Assembly: GCF_022869785.1 (NCBI RefSeq)
Contig: NZ_CP094997.1
Location: 4,030,001-4,094,000 of the forward strand
Direction: 5' to 3'
Length of the DNA: 64,000 bases
DNA from: Dyadobacter chenwenxiniae
GTDB lineage: Bacteria; Bacteroidota; Bacteroidia; Cytophagales; Spirosomataceae
Of the stretch, positions 44,905-52,561 are shown piece by piece. A program made the position numbers and the translations under genes. Below the pieces are notes generated by a model. That model made no database searches. It was not told the origin of the DNA and worked only from the letters and a program-made list of their open reading frames with translations. Positions within the stretch are counted from its first letter, which is position 1; every line of letters begins with the position of its first letter.

Positions 44905-45734
44905 AAATAAATTTCCTAAACCTTACATCGTTACTCCTTTTTGCTAACCTCGTCACGCTTACAACAGGATTTGGCCAAACGGATTCACCCAAAAAATACA
45001 TTAGTCCAAAAACTGCTGGCCCAATCAAAATCGACGGCAACCTGGATGAGCGATCCTGGAAAAAAGCGCCCTGGACTGCGCAGTTCGTAGACATAGAAGG
45101 AAACAAAAAACCGCTTCCCTACCAGCATACAAAAGCCAAAATGTTGTGGGACGATGCATATTTATACATTGCCGCAGTGATTGAAGAAGAACATATCTGG
45201 GCCTATCAGGAGAAGAAGGACCAGATCGTTTATCTTGAAAACGATTTTGAAGTGTTCATTGATCCCGATGGGGATGGAGAAAATTATTATGAGCTGGAAG
45301 TAAATGCCATCAACAACACATTTGACCTTTTCTTGCCTAAAACGTACAAAAAAGGTGGCCGCGCACAATTGAAATGGGACATTAAGGACCTTAAATCGGC
45401 GGTAAGTATTGAAGGAACGGTCAATAATGCCAAAGACACGGACAAGCGCTGGACTTTGGAAATAGCCATCCCGTTCGCATCGCTCACCAATGAGCATGTG
45501 CCTGCCATTATTCCAGCCAACGGCTCGGAGTGGCGGATCAACTTTTCCAGGGTGAACTGGCAGCACGAAGTGTCCGAAGACGGAAAATACACGAGAAAAA
45601 GAAACGTTGATACCGGCAAAGTCCTGCCCGAATATAACTGGGTATGGTCCCCGCAAGGCATCATAAACATGCATTACCCGGAATACTGGGGTTATCTTCA
45701 ATTTGTAGATCCAAAAGAAAAGAAGAATAAATAA
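44901..45734 (+). CDS. CBM9-like (carbohydrate-binding family 9) secreted protein
   Basis: A 277-residue protein starting at GTG 44901, inside the end of the DUF885 gene. The signal peptide runs to about FGQ (FLNLTSLLLFANLVTLTTGF). The rest is a CBM9-like domain: IKIDGNLDERSWKKAPWTAQ, AKMLWDDAYLYIAAVIEEEH, DFEVFIDPDGDGENYYELEV, and later WRINFSRVNWQHE and YNWVWSPQGIINMHYPEYWG. This domain usually binds sugars; lone copies are common in Bacteroidota with unknown roles. Its stop overlaps the next ATG (TAATG), so all three genes are coupled. Confidence 0.9.
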   Translation: MKINFLNLTSLLLFANLVTLTTGFGQTDSPKKYISPKTAGPIKIDGNLDERSWKKAPWTAQFVDIEGNKKPLPYQHTKAKMLWDDAYLYIAAVIEEEHIWAYQEKKDQIVYLENDFEVFIDPDGDGENYYELEVNAINNTFDLFLPKTYKKGGRAQLKWDIKDLKSAVSIEGTVNNAKDTDKRWTLEIAIPFASLTNEHVPAIIPANGSEWRINFSRVNWQHEVSEDGKYTRKRNVDTGKVLPEYNWVWSPQGIINMHYPEYWGYLQFVDPKEKKNK

Positions 45735-46660
45735 TGAGAAAATATCTGCTTTCACTCCTTCTGTTTTCTGTATTATTCGCCAGAGCCCAGCCCTCCGCTG
45801 TTGGCAAAATATCAGTGGACCATAAGCTCGTCAAAAAGCTCGAGGCTGCGATGGCCGGGTTTCATGGGGAAGCAGGGATCTATGTGCGCAACCTGAAAAC
45901 AAACCGCATTGCCGAAGTCAACGCAGACTCCATTTTCCCAACGGCCAGCATGGTGAAGGTGCCGATATTGTGTGGGATCTTTGATAAAATCAATCGTGGC
46001 GAAGTCGCATTCACTCAGGAACTGATCTATCGCGACTCTTTGAAATACGACAATGGCATTGTGGGATCATTTAAGGATAGCACGCGGATCGCATTGCCGA
46101 AAATTGTACATCTGATGATTTCGCTGAGTGATAATACCGGCAGTTTGTGGCTCCAGGCAATGGCAGGCGGCGGCGCAACCATTAACCAGTGGCTGGAAAG
46201 CAACGGATTTGCCAACATACGCGTCAACTCGCGCACGCCGGGGCGGAAAGAAAACCAGGCTAAATATGGCTGGGGACAAACCACGCCCCGGGAAATGGCC
46301 GAACTTGTTGCCATGATCCGCAATGGTAACGCAATCAGCCCGGCGGCAAGCGAGCGTATGTACCGCTATTTGGGAATGCAGTTTTGGGATGGAGAGGCCA
46401 TTTCGCAAATTCCGCCCAGCATCAGGATCGCTGCGAAAAGCGGGGCCGTTAACCAGGCCAAGTCAGAAGTGCTTGTCATTCATGCGCCGCACGGGGATTA
46501 TGTGTTTTGTGTGGCAACAAAAAATCAACAGGACCAGGCGTGGCAAAAAAGCAACGAAGGCTATGCGCTCATCCGCAAGCTCTCTGCCATTATCTGGAAT
46601 CATTTCGAGCCAAAAAACAACTGGAAGCCGCTGCCGGAATCTGAGAAATTTTGGTTTTAA
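45734..46660 (+). CDS. Class A beta-lactamase-like serine hydrolase
   Basis: A 308-residue protein with a signal peptide (MRKYLLSLLLFSVLFARAQ) and the class A fold motifs SMVK near 75 (nucleophile Ser), SDNTGSLWL near 133, and KSGAV near 236. The Glu166/Asn170 region (ExxLN) that true class A beta-lactamases use for deacylation is missing: the aligned stretch reads RTPGRKENQAKYGWG before TTPREMAELV. It may therefore be a penicillin-interacting or DD-peptidase-like enzyme, or an inactive relative. It is the last gene of the DUF885-CBM9 operon and is followed by a hairpin. Confidence 0.85.
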   Translation: MRKYLLSLLLFSVLFARAQPSAVGKISVDHKLVKKLEAAMAGFHGEAGIYVRNLKTNRIAEVNADSIFPTASMVKVPILCGIFDKINRGEVAFTQELIYRDSLKYDNGIVGSFKDSTRIALPKIVHLMISLSDNTGSLWLQAMAGGGATINQWLESNGFANIRVNSRTPGRKENQAKYGWGQTTPREMAELVAMIRNGNAISPAASERMYRYLGMQFWDGEAISQIPPSIRIAAKSGAVNQAKSEVLVIHAPHGDYVFCVATKNQQDQAWQKSNEGYALIRKLSAIIWNHFEPKNNWKPLPESEKFWF

Positions 46661-46696
46661 AAACCTTCCGGATCATTACAACCCGAAAGGTTTATC
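46661..46696. terminator. Hairpin between convergent genes, probably bidirectional terminator
   Basis: AAACCTTCCGG (46661-46671) pairs with CCGAAAGGTTT (46683-46693) with one mismatch. On the + strand few T follow; on the - strand AAAACC upstream gives a T run. It separates the serine-hydrolase and AztD-like genes. Confidence 0.5.
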
Positions 46697-46700
46697 ATGG

Positions 46701-47909
46701 CTAATGGCTTTCGTCTGACTCAATACCCAGCACGCTCAAACGATAAGGCGTGGCTGAAACTCTGATTTTTTCGACCTTCGACAGATCGTCCGCATTTATC
46801 CGCAGCAACTCTCCGCTTTTGGGTTGCGTAAGGTAAACAAAGCGCGTAGTTGCTTCCAGTTGAGGCTTTTGCGTCTCTTCTTTCACCGTGGCCGGGATTA
46901 CGGATCCGGTTTTCTTTACCGAATTTGTCTTTAAATCAAAAATCTGCAATTCGCCGCTGTGCAGCAGGATGACCAGATTATTTCCTGCATAATCCACTTT
47001 GGCCTGCATAATGTCTGTGCTGGCGAGAATTGGCGTCACAGTGTTTGCAGCAACATCAATTAAATATGCACCTTTTGCAGCGGTGTATCCGATGAATTTC
47101 CCTGCGCCTTTTGCTTCCAGAATAGATCCGAACCAGGCATCCCCAAAGTCGGCCGGATGCGCGATTAACCTCTGTTTGCCGCTGGGTTCCACGACCAGAA
47201 TTCCGCTGGAAGAGCCAAATAACGAAACCGAGCCATTGGTGGCATTGCCATGAATGCCCTTTGTCTGAAGCGTGGACGCGAAAAGTGTCTTGCCCGAAGC
47301 GTCAATGATCTTCACACGCTCGGGTAATGTGCCGGCCACGGAACCATCTTTTTCTGTAACGGCATAAGTGCCATTGTCAAACTTGGTCATGGCGCCGTGG
47401 TGCGCAACATTTCCGGTTTTAATGATCGTCATTTTAGCACCCGGCGTGTGGAAATCCGCTTCCTTGGCAATGGCCAGCGTCCCGTCCCCATCATTGAAAG
47501 TGATAATCTCGTCGCCTTTGCTTTTAAAATGCGTCGGCTTATTTCCCGTGCCCGTTAGTGCACCAAATTTGGGCGTCCCTTTTACGTCGACATGATCACC
47601 GTGCCCTTCGAAACCGGTGTCAAAAAGTTGCACGTGATTGTTGGCACCATTCACCAACGCACCAAAACGACCCGCTTGCGTGCCGTACAATGCAGATTTC
47701 GGAAACTGTGCTTCGAATTTTTCAACCGTAAGCTTAACAGGATCTACTAATGAAATTTCCCTGCTAACCTCGTCGTTCACGAGAATGCGGATGAACTTGA
47801 ATTCGCTTTGCGCGACTGGATCAACCGGGTTATCATCGTCCTTATCACAGGAAGCGAGCGCGAAAACCAGACCAAGGGTTAAAAGTGTTTTGAATAAATT
47901 CTTTTTCAT
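46701..47909 (-). CDS. AztD-like zinc metallochaperone lipoprotein
   Basis: About 402 residues from ATG 47909 (MKKNLFKTLLTLGLVFALAS with lipobox ASC, then CDKDDDNPVDP). The frame upstream of this is polar and unlikely. The body is a beta-propeller with the metal-binding pattern of AztD-type proteins: FDTGFEGHGDHVDVKGTPKF near 113-132, VAHHGAMTKFDNG near 178, and the ligand-like HGNATNG and AHPADFGD. AztD passes zinc to the solute-binding protein AztC in other bacteria. No zinc ABC transporter genes are in the window. Two Zur-like palindromes overlap its promoter, which supports a zinc role. Confidence 0.82.
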   Translation of the reverse strand: MKKNLFKTLLTLGLVFALASCDKDDDNPVDPVAQSEFKFIRILVNDEVSREISLVDPVKLTVEKFEAQFPKSALYGTQAGRFGALVNGANNHVQLFDTGFEGHGDHVDVKGTPKFGALTGTGNKPTHFKSKGDEIITFNDGDGTLAIAKEADFHTPGAKMTIIKTGNVAHHGAMTKFDNGTYAVTEKDGSVAGTLPERVKIIDASGKTLFASTLQTKGIHGNATNGSVSLFGSSSGILVVEPSGKQRLIAHPADFGDAWFGSILEAKGAGKFIGYTAAKGAYLIDVAANTVTPILASTDIMQAKVDYAGNNLVILLHSGELQIFDLKTNSVKKTGSVIPATVKEETQKPQLEATTRFVYLTQPKSGELLRINADDLSKVEKIRVSATPYRLSVLGIESDESH

Positions 47910-47924
47910 AAAAAAATCTTTAAA

Positions 47925-47939
47925 TGCAACATTGATGCA
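47925..47939. promoter_or_regulatory. Fur/Zur-like operator, copy 1
   Basis: TGCAACATTGATGCA, an inverted repeat of the 7-1-7 type (TGCAnCA-n-TGnTGCA), which is the layout of Fur-family operators. It overlaps the -7 box (47938-47945) of the AztD-like gene. An identical copy lies 40 bases upstream. Confidence 0.65.
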
Positions 47940-47969
47940 AATATAGAACCGCAAGATTCAATAATGCAA
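47938..47969 (-). promoter_or_regulatory. Putative promoter of the AztD-like gene
   Basis: On the minus strand TATATTTG at 47945-47938 matches the Bacteroidota -7 box TAnnTTTG, with TTG at 47969-47967 as a -33 element 21 bases upstream. Both elements are covered by the two Zur-like palindromes. The start codon is at 47909. Confidence 0.65.
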
Positions 47970-47979
47970 CATTGATGCA
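47965..47979. promoter_or_regulatory. Fur/Zur-like operator, copy 2
   Basis: Exact second copy of TGCAACATTGATGCA, within a 21-base match (47963-47983) to the first copy's surroundings. It overlaps the -33 element of the AztD-like promoter. A half-match (TGCAACAT at 48327-48334) precedes the next gene upstream and is weaker. Confidence 0.65.
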
Positions 47980-48019
47980 AATAAAGATTTCGAAAGGGAT
48001 AAGATGTTTTATTTCAAAC

Positions 48020-48307
48020 CTAAGCAACCGCCTCCCTGAGCAGGTTCCGGCTCTCTTTTTTCACAAAAGTGATTGGCACAAAATCGTCATTGGGCGCGCC
48101 TATGTAATAAACCGTCCATTCCGGATCGTGATGCGAAAGCATTTCGCTTATGCAGTCAGCACGGTGCGCGACCGGATTTGAGCAGTCTTCCCAATAAAAA
48201 AGTTCAACGCGGTAAAACAAGTTTTGCTTGATACCATTGATTGTTACTTCAACTTTAATCTCCTGCTTTCCTTGAAGCGGTGGGATTGGGATGGCAATAT
48301 GGCTCAT
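48020..48307 (-). CDS. Small hypothetical protein
   Basis: A 95-residue protein without signal peptide (MSHIAIPIPPLQGKQEIKVE). It has two Cys (WEDCSNP and RADCISE), an HH pair (SHHDPEW), and a C-terminal basic helix (KKESRNLLREAVA). I do not recognise it. It lies upstream of the AztD-like gene on the same strand, but the 110 bases between them hold that gene's own promoter. A half Zur-like site (48327-48334) lies 20 bases before its start. Confidence 0.6.
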   Translation of the reverse strand: MSHIAIPIPPLQGKQEIKVEVTINGIKQNLFYRVELFYWEDCSNPVAHRADCISEMLSHHDPEWTVYYIGAPNDDFVPITFVKKESRNLLREAVA

Positions 48308-48364
48308 GATTGTTATAGATTAGAGATGCAACATAGCTGAGGTGTTTAGCAATAAAAATCTGAG

Positions 48365-50764
48365 TTACTCACTTCGTAATGACTTTACGGGGTTTGTCAA
48401 TGCCGCCTTAATGCTCTGAAAGCTGATGGTAAGCAGCGCAACCACCACAGAAAGCGCACCGGCCAGCGCGAAAATCCACCATTCAATGTCGATCCTGTAC
48501 GCAAAATCTTTAAGCCAGGTGCTCACCGCCCACCAGGCAACGGGCGTGGCAATGAGAATGGAAGCGACGACGAGCTTTAAAAAGTCTTTGGAAAGCAGCG
48601 CAACAATGCCGGCAACGGATGCTCCCATGACTTTGCGTACGCCAATTTCCTTGACGCGACGCTCGGCCGAATACGAAGCAAGCCCGAACAGGCCGAGACA
48701 AGATACGAAAATTGCCAGCCCAGCAAGAATGCCTACAATCTCACTTACCTGACTGTCAGCCTTGTACAATGTTGCAAAGTGATCGTCCAGGAATGAATAT
48801 TTAAAATCCTGCTCGGGCACAATGTTGTTCCATACAGATTGAATGCCTGCAATGGCCTGCTTCGCATCCTTGCCTTTGATCCGCACCGACATTTCCTCAT
48901 AACCCCAATCCTTTTGATTAAAAAGACAAAGCGTTTCTATTTTATGATGCAAGGAGTTGAAATTGAAATCCTTTGCAACACCCACGATCACGCCCGCGGA
49001 ATCCATGCCTGAGAAACCAAAATGCTTCCCTATTAATGTTTGCAGGGTCAATGTGGGCTGGTCTTTCAAAAGTTCTTTCGCCAGCGATTCATTTACAATG
49101 TAGGCTTTTGCGTTGTCCGCGGCATCTTCGCGGAAATTCCTGCCGGCAATGATCTTAATTTTATACAAAGACAAATAATCGGGGTCCACAACCACTTGGG
49201 AAGAGGCAATCTCTTTCTGCGGGCCTTCGCCATGAAAAGTGACGCCGGTCTGATGCAGGTTATTGCCCAGGCGTTGCTGAGAGCCTGTGACGCCTGACAC
49301 AAATGAGCTGGACAGCAATTCTTGTTTAAGCGCCTGGTATTTAGGGCCGGATTTCGAGTCGAGTGGAATGATTACAACCTGTTCTTTATCAAAACCAGGA
49401 TCTTTTTGTTCCATATAGCGCAATTGCTTGACCGCAAAGCCTGTGGCTATGATCAGGAAAACGGCACTTGAAAACTGCGCGATGACCAGCCAATTGCGGA
49501 AACTGGCTTTTCCGGTCTTTAATGTGCCTTTCAAAACCAGGATCGGCTGAAACGACGACAGAAAGACAGCCGGATACAATCCCGAAAATATGCCTATCAC
49601 AACGGTCCCGAACAAGATGCCGAATAGTAGCGAAGGATTGGTAAAAAAGGCGAAGTCAAGTGCACGCTGACTGAAATTACTCACGACAGGAACCAACAGC
49701 TTCACCATCAGGATTGCCAGCACCAAAGCCATAAAAGCCAGCAGAACAGACTCGCCTATAAACTGACCGGCCAGCTGAAACCGCTGTGCACCAATCGATT
49801 TCCGGATACCCACTTCCTTCGCCCGGCCAGTTGAACGGGCCGTCGATAAATTCATAAAATTAACGCAGGCGATGACCAGCACAATAATGCCGATCACGGA
49901 AAATATGTACGTGTAACTGCGATCAAACTTCTGGTAATTGATATAATCGTGAGTGATCTCGGTGGACTTTCCATGCACATCGGCGAGCGGTTGCAGGAAA
50001 AGCTCATAATAACTGGCGTTTTCTTTGCTCATGTGCCTGCCCAGGTAAGCGGGAAATTTCTTTTCCAGCGCGGCTATATCGGCGCCCGAAGCGAGTTCCA
50101 GGTAAGTAACCAGCCAGTTCCCTCCCCAGTTATCCATATAATTTGGCTTGATGATCGTGCTGAACGAAAACAATGCTTCGAACTGCAAGTGCGAATTGGC
50201 CGGAACGTTTTTCATCACACCGGTTACTTTGAATGTAAGCGTGTCTTCGCCGTAATGAATGATGGACTTGCCGATCGGATTTTGATTTCCAAAAATGCTA
50301 GCAGCGCTTTTTTCCGAAAGAACCGCTGAATTAGGTTCTTTCAGCACATTCCCCTTTTGGCCATCAATAAGCTTATAATCAAACATTTCCAAAAAATTTG
50401 CATCGACCCAAAGCGCACTCGTCAACTCCGATTTTTTCTCCTGATACAGCATTGCGACGTTATCAAACTTTTTAATGCGTACGAAATTCTTTATTTCGGG
50501 AAATTCATTTTTAAGCGTCGGGCCCATGGGAAACATGGAAAGGGCCACTTTTTGAGGTGCCACCATGCCTTTGAACTTCTGGACTTCATCGAGCCGGTAA
50601 ATATTTTTGGAGTGGACTGTATCAAAACTGTTTTCATAAAAAACGAAAACCATAATGAGAATGCAGGCGGCCATTCCTATCGCAAGGCCTATAATGTTGA
50701 TCCCGGAAAAGACTTTATTCTTCCAGATATTGCGAAAAGCAATTTTCAGGTAATTTTTGAGCAT
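48365..50764 (-). CDS. Doubled FtsX/MacB-type ABC permease
   Basis: A 799-residue paralogue of the left-hand permeases. N-terminus MLKNYLKIAFRNIWKNKVFS; first coupling motif EVGIRKSIGA near 317; second EIGVRKVMGA near 710; C-terminus NPVKSLRSE. It stands apart from the five-gene array on its right, separated from it by the Wzi-like gene and a strong terminator, so it should have its own promoter in the 150 bases upstream. A TTGGCAC and a TTGC occur there in a sigma-54-like order but with two bases too many between them. Confidence 0.93.
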   Translation of the reverse strand: MLKNYLKIAFRNIWKNKVFSGINIIGLAIGMAACILIMVFVFYENSFDTVHSKNIYRLDEVQKFKGMVAPQKVALSMFPMGPTLKNEFPEIKNFVRIKKFDNVAMLYQEKKSELTSALWVDANFLEMFDYKLIDGQKGNVLKEPNSAVLSEKSAASIFGNQNPIGKSIIHYGEDTLTFKVTGVMKNVPANSHLQFEALFSFSTIIKPNYMDNWGGNWLVTYLELASGADIAALEKKFPAYLGRHMSKENASYYELFLQPLADVHGKSTEITHDYINYQKFDRSYTYIFSVIGIIVLVIACVNFMNLSTARSTGRAKEVGIRKSIGAQRFQLAGQFIGESVLLAFMALVLAILMVKLLVPVVSNFSQRALDFAFFTNPSLLFGILFGTVVIGIFSGLYPAVFLSSFQPILVLKGTLKTGKASFRNWLVIAQFSSAVFLIIATGFAVKQLRYMEQKDPGFDKEQVVIIPLDSKSGPKYQALKQELLSSSFVSGVTGSQQRLGNNLHQTGVTFHGEGPQKEIASSQVVVDPDYLSLYKIKIIAGRNFREDAADNAKAYIVNESLAKELLKDQPTLTLQTLIGKHFGFSGMDSAGVIVGVAKDFNFNSLHHKIETLCLFNQKDWGYEEMSVRIKGKDAKQAIAGIQSVWNNIVPEQDFKYSFLDDHFATLYKADSQVSEIVGILAGLAIFVSCLGLFGLASYSAERRVKEIGVRKVMGASVAGIVALLSKDFLKLVVASILIATPVAWWAVSTWLKDFAYRIDIEWWIFALAGALSVVVALLTISFQSIKAALTNPVKSLRSE

Positions 50765-50844
50765 GGTATGACAGGAATAAGATAAGTGGTCAGCAACAAA
50801 TTTGTGCCAATATCATCAATAAGCTAATTATCAATGTCTTATCC

Positions 50845-50889
50845 GCCAAAAAACGAACAGGGTTGTCCGAAATCGGACAACCCTGTTCG
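50845..50889 (-). terminator. Strong hairpin terminator, palindromic, after the Wzi-like gene
   Basis: A 17-bp perfect stem (50854-50870 and 50873-50889, arms CGAACAGGGTTGTCCGA and its complement) with two bases between, followed on the minus strand by TTTTTT. It lies 26 bases after the Wzi-like stop. The core TTGTCCGA/TCGGACAA resembles that of the hairpin at 13010-13049, so a second role as operator for the permease 90 bases further on is possible. Confidence 0.85.
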
Positions 50890-50915
50890 GCTGTGAACAA
50901 CTCAGGATTTTGTTG

Positions 50916-52415
50916 CTACCAGGTCCTTTTGATACCAAAATATGCGCCTGCACTATTCACAAAAAGATCTCCGTTATCCAGTCCTAATTTTGCTATTAAA
51001 GCGGTCTTTTTTAAATGAGGAAATACATATTCGCCGGCCAGATAAGAAGATAACTGGCCACGAACAGGATTAAACGCATCGCCCGGCATCCCAAAATTAC
51101 GGCTGTAAGAAATCTTTAATGTCAATGCAAGCGTATTCCCCAAACTTCCCTGCACGCCCGCGTACCAGACATTGACACGGTTTCCGGGAAAATAGCGCCG
51201 ACTGGTCGGATTGGACTGATCCATATCCTTACCAGGCACAATAAACGGCGTGCCGACGGTGCGATCGAAATACGACCAGCCTTTTGAATATTGAGAATGG
51301 TTAAAATAGTTATCGGCGCCCTGGTAAGTGCTTCCGGGAATGTAAAAGGAGGAGCCCGACTGGTCTTTGGTTGTCAGGAATTCCAGCGTCAGGCGCGTGA
51401 CAGCAAAGCCCGCATTGGGCAATACACCCGTTTTCAAATTAATGCCGAATAAGCCATCGGGTACATTCTTAAAAATCATGCTCGAAACGTCTTCAAAAGG
51501 ATGCTGGTGATAAATGAACAATTGGTTGTCACCAAGCTTCGTTTCGAAGGCAAAGTCATAGCTTCCTAAATGATTCCCCAGCCGGTAACTGTCAAATGAC
51601 CCGTAACCGTTTTTGGTAAACCAGTCTTTGGATGTGTAGGCCAGCACGACATTGGGATAAAACTTCCAGGAGGACGGCAATTCACCATTCAATGCCAGTT
51701 CCGGGTGATTTTTCAACTCTTCGGAATGTCCAGCCCAAAGCACATTGTGGTTCAACCCAAAGTAAAATTTGCTTTTGGATTTAACCTTCCCGAGCCTGAA
51801 ATAAAGAAATTTCTGATGAAGCCTGACGCCCTTGATATAATCTGCATCAAACCATCCATGCGCGAAACCCGCATGCACAGCCAGAAAATTGCGTGTAAAT
51901 TTCAACGGAACAAAGGTTATCGTTCCAATCTGCACTTTCGGGATAGGAAGCGAATTTCCGGAACCTGCATAAAAGCCGGAAGACAATGTTGTATCCCCCA
52001 AACCCATCACCTCCCGCCTTCTCCCTGCATAAATTTCAAGCATTTTGAACCTTGCCTTCACATGTGCTTCGGGCAGGAGGACTTTGAACTGATCCTGATC
52101 ATTATACGTAAGGACCGGATTCACTGCAAATCCCCAATCCATCTTTTGCGGGCGATTAGAAAGGCTGTCAAAAAAAACGTAATCTCTTCGGACCGAACCT
52201 TGAATTTGTCCGGCAGGGCCGGTCTTGGGCACAATGCCAAATTGGTTGGTGCGCAGCCAGAAGGGGGTTGTTTCGGGGGACGAAATGTATGCACCGGCTT
52301 CCAGTCCAGCTTTTAAGCCTAAGGGCAATACATCTCCTGTTTGCGCATTGACGCACAGACATCGGAATATAGACAGGCAAATAGTGGTGTAAAAAATCAG
52401 TCTAAACCTATGCAT
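50916..52415 (-). CDS. Capsule assembly Wzi-like outer-membrane protein
   Basis: About 499 residues from ATG 52415 with a signal peptide (MHRFRLIFYTTICLSIFRCL, cleavage near NAQ). The mature protein is rich in aromatic strands: FWLRTNQFGIVPKTGPAGQI, LLPEAHVKARFKMLEIYAGR, KVQIGTITFVPLKFTRNF, KSKFYFGLNHNVLWAGHSEE, and the C-terminal AYFGIKRTW. These fit the Wzi-type barrel that anchors capsule polysaccharide at the cell surface in other bacteria; in Bacteroidota such proteins are found without capsule genes, so the ligand is uncertain. No capsule synthesis genes are present here. Confidence 0.88.
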   Translation of the reverse strand: MHRFRLIFYTTICLSIFRCLCVNAQTGDVLPLGLKAGLEAGAYISSPETTPFWLRTNQFGIVPKTGPAGQIQGSVRRDYVFFDSLSNRPQKMDWGFAVNPVLTYNDQDQFKVLLPEAHVKARFKMLEIYAGRRREVMGLGDTTLSSGFYAGSGNSLPIPKVQIGTITFVPLKFTRNFLAVHAGFAHGWFDADYIKGVRLHQKFLYFRLGKVKSKSKFYFGLNHNVLWAGHSEELKNHPELALNGELPSSWKFYPNVVLAYTSKDWFTKNGYGSFDSYRLGNHLGSYDFAFETKLGDNQLFIYHQHPFEDVSSMIFKNVPDGLFGINLKTGVLPNAGFAVTRLTLEFLTTKDQSGSSFYIPGSTYQGADNYFNHSQYSKGWSYFDRTVGTPFIVPGKDMDQSNPTSRRYFPGNRVNVWYAGVQGSLGNTLALTLKISYSRNFGMPGDAFNPVRGQLSSYLAGEYVFPHLKKTALIAKLGLDNGDLFVNSAGAYFGIKRTW

Positions 52416-52502
52416 AACGCACTTTAATGAAGGATTTCCCCGCAAGATAAAGACGATTATACAAAGATTTCCTACCTATAAATTATTTCAATATTATTAA
52501 AC

Positions 52503-52557
52503 GGCAGTCGGCGATCAGCGGTTGGCATCGATAGTTGCCTGCTGATCGCCGACTGCC
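52503..52557. repeat. Heptamer-like inverted repeat
   Basis: Perfect 17-bp arms (52503-52519 and 52541-52557, beginning GGCAGTCGGCGATCAGC) around a 21-base loop, with GGCAGTC/GGCGATC heptamers like those at 15197. It lies four bases after the stop of the last permease of the right-hand array and could serve as its terminator, though no T run follows. Confidence 0.65.
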
Positions 52558-52561
52558 CGAC

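Noticed and set aside
50765..50853. Sigma-54-like promoter (TTGGCAC ... TTGC) before the permease at 48365-50764
   Set aside because: GG and GC are separated by twelve bases instead of the strictly required ten.
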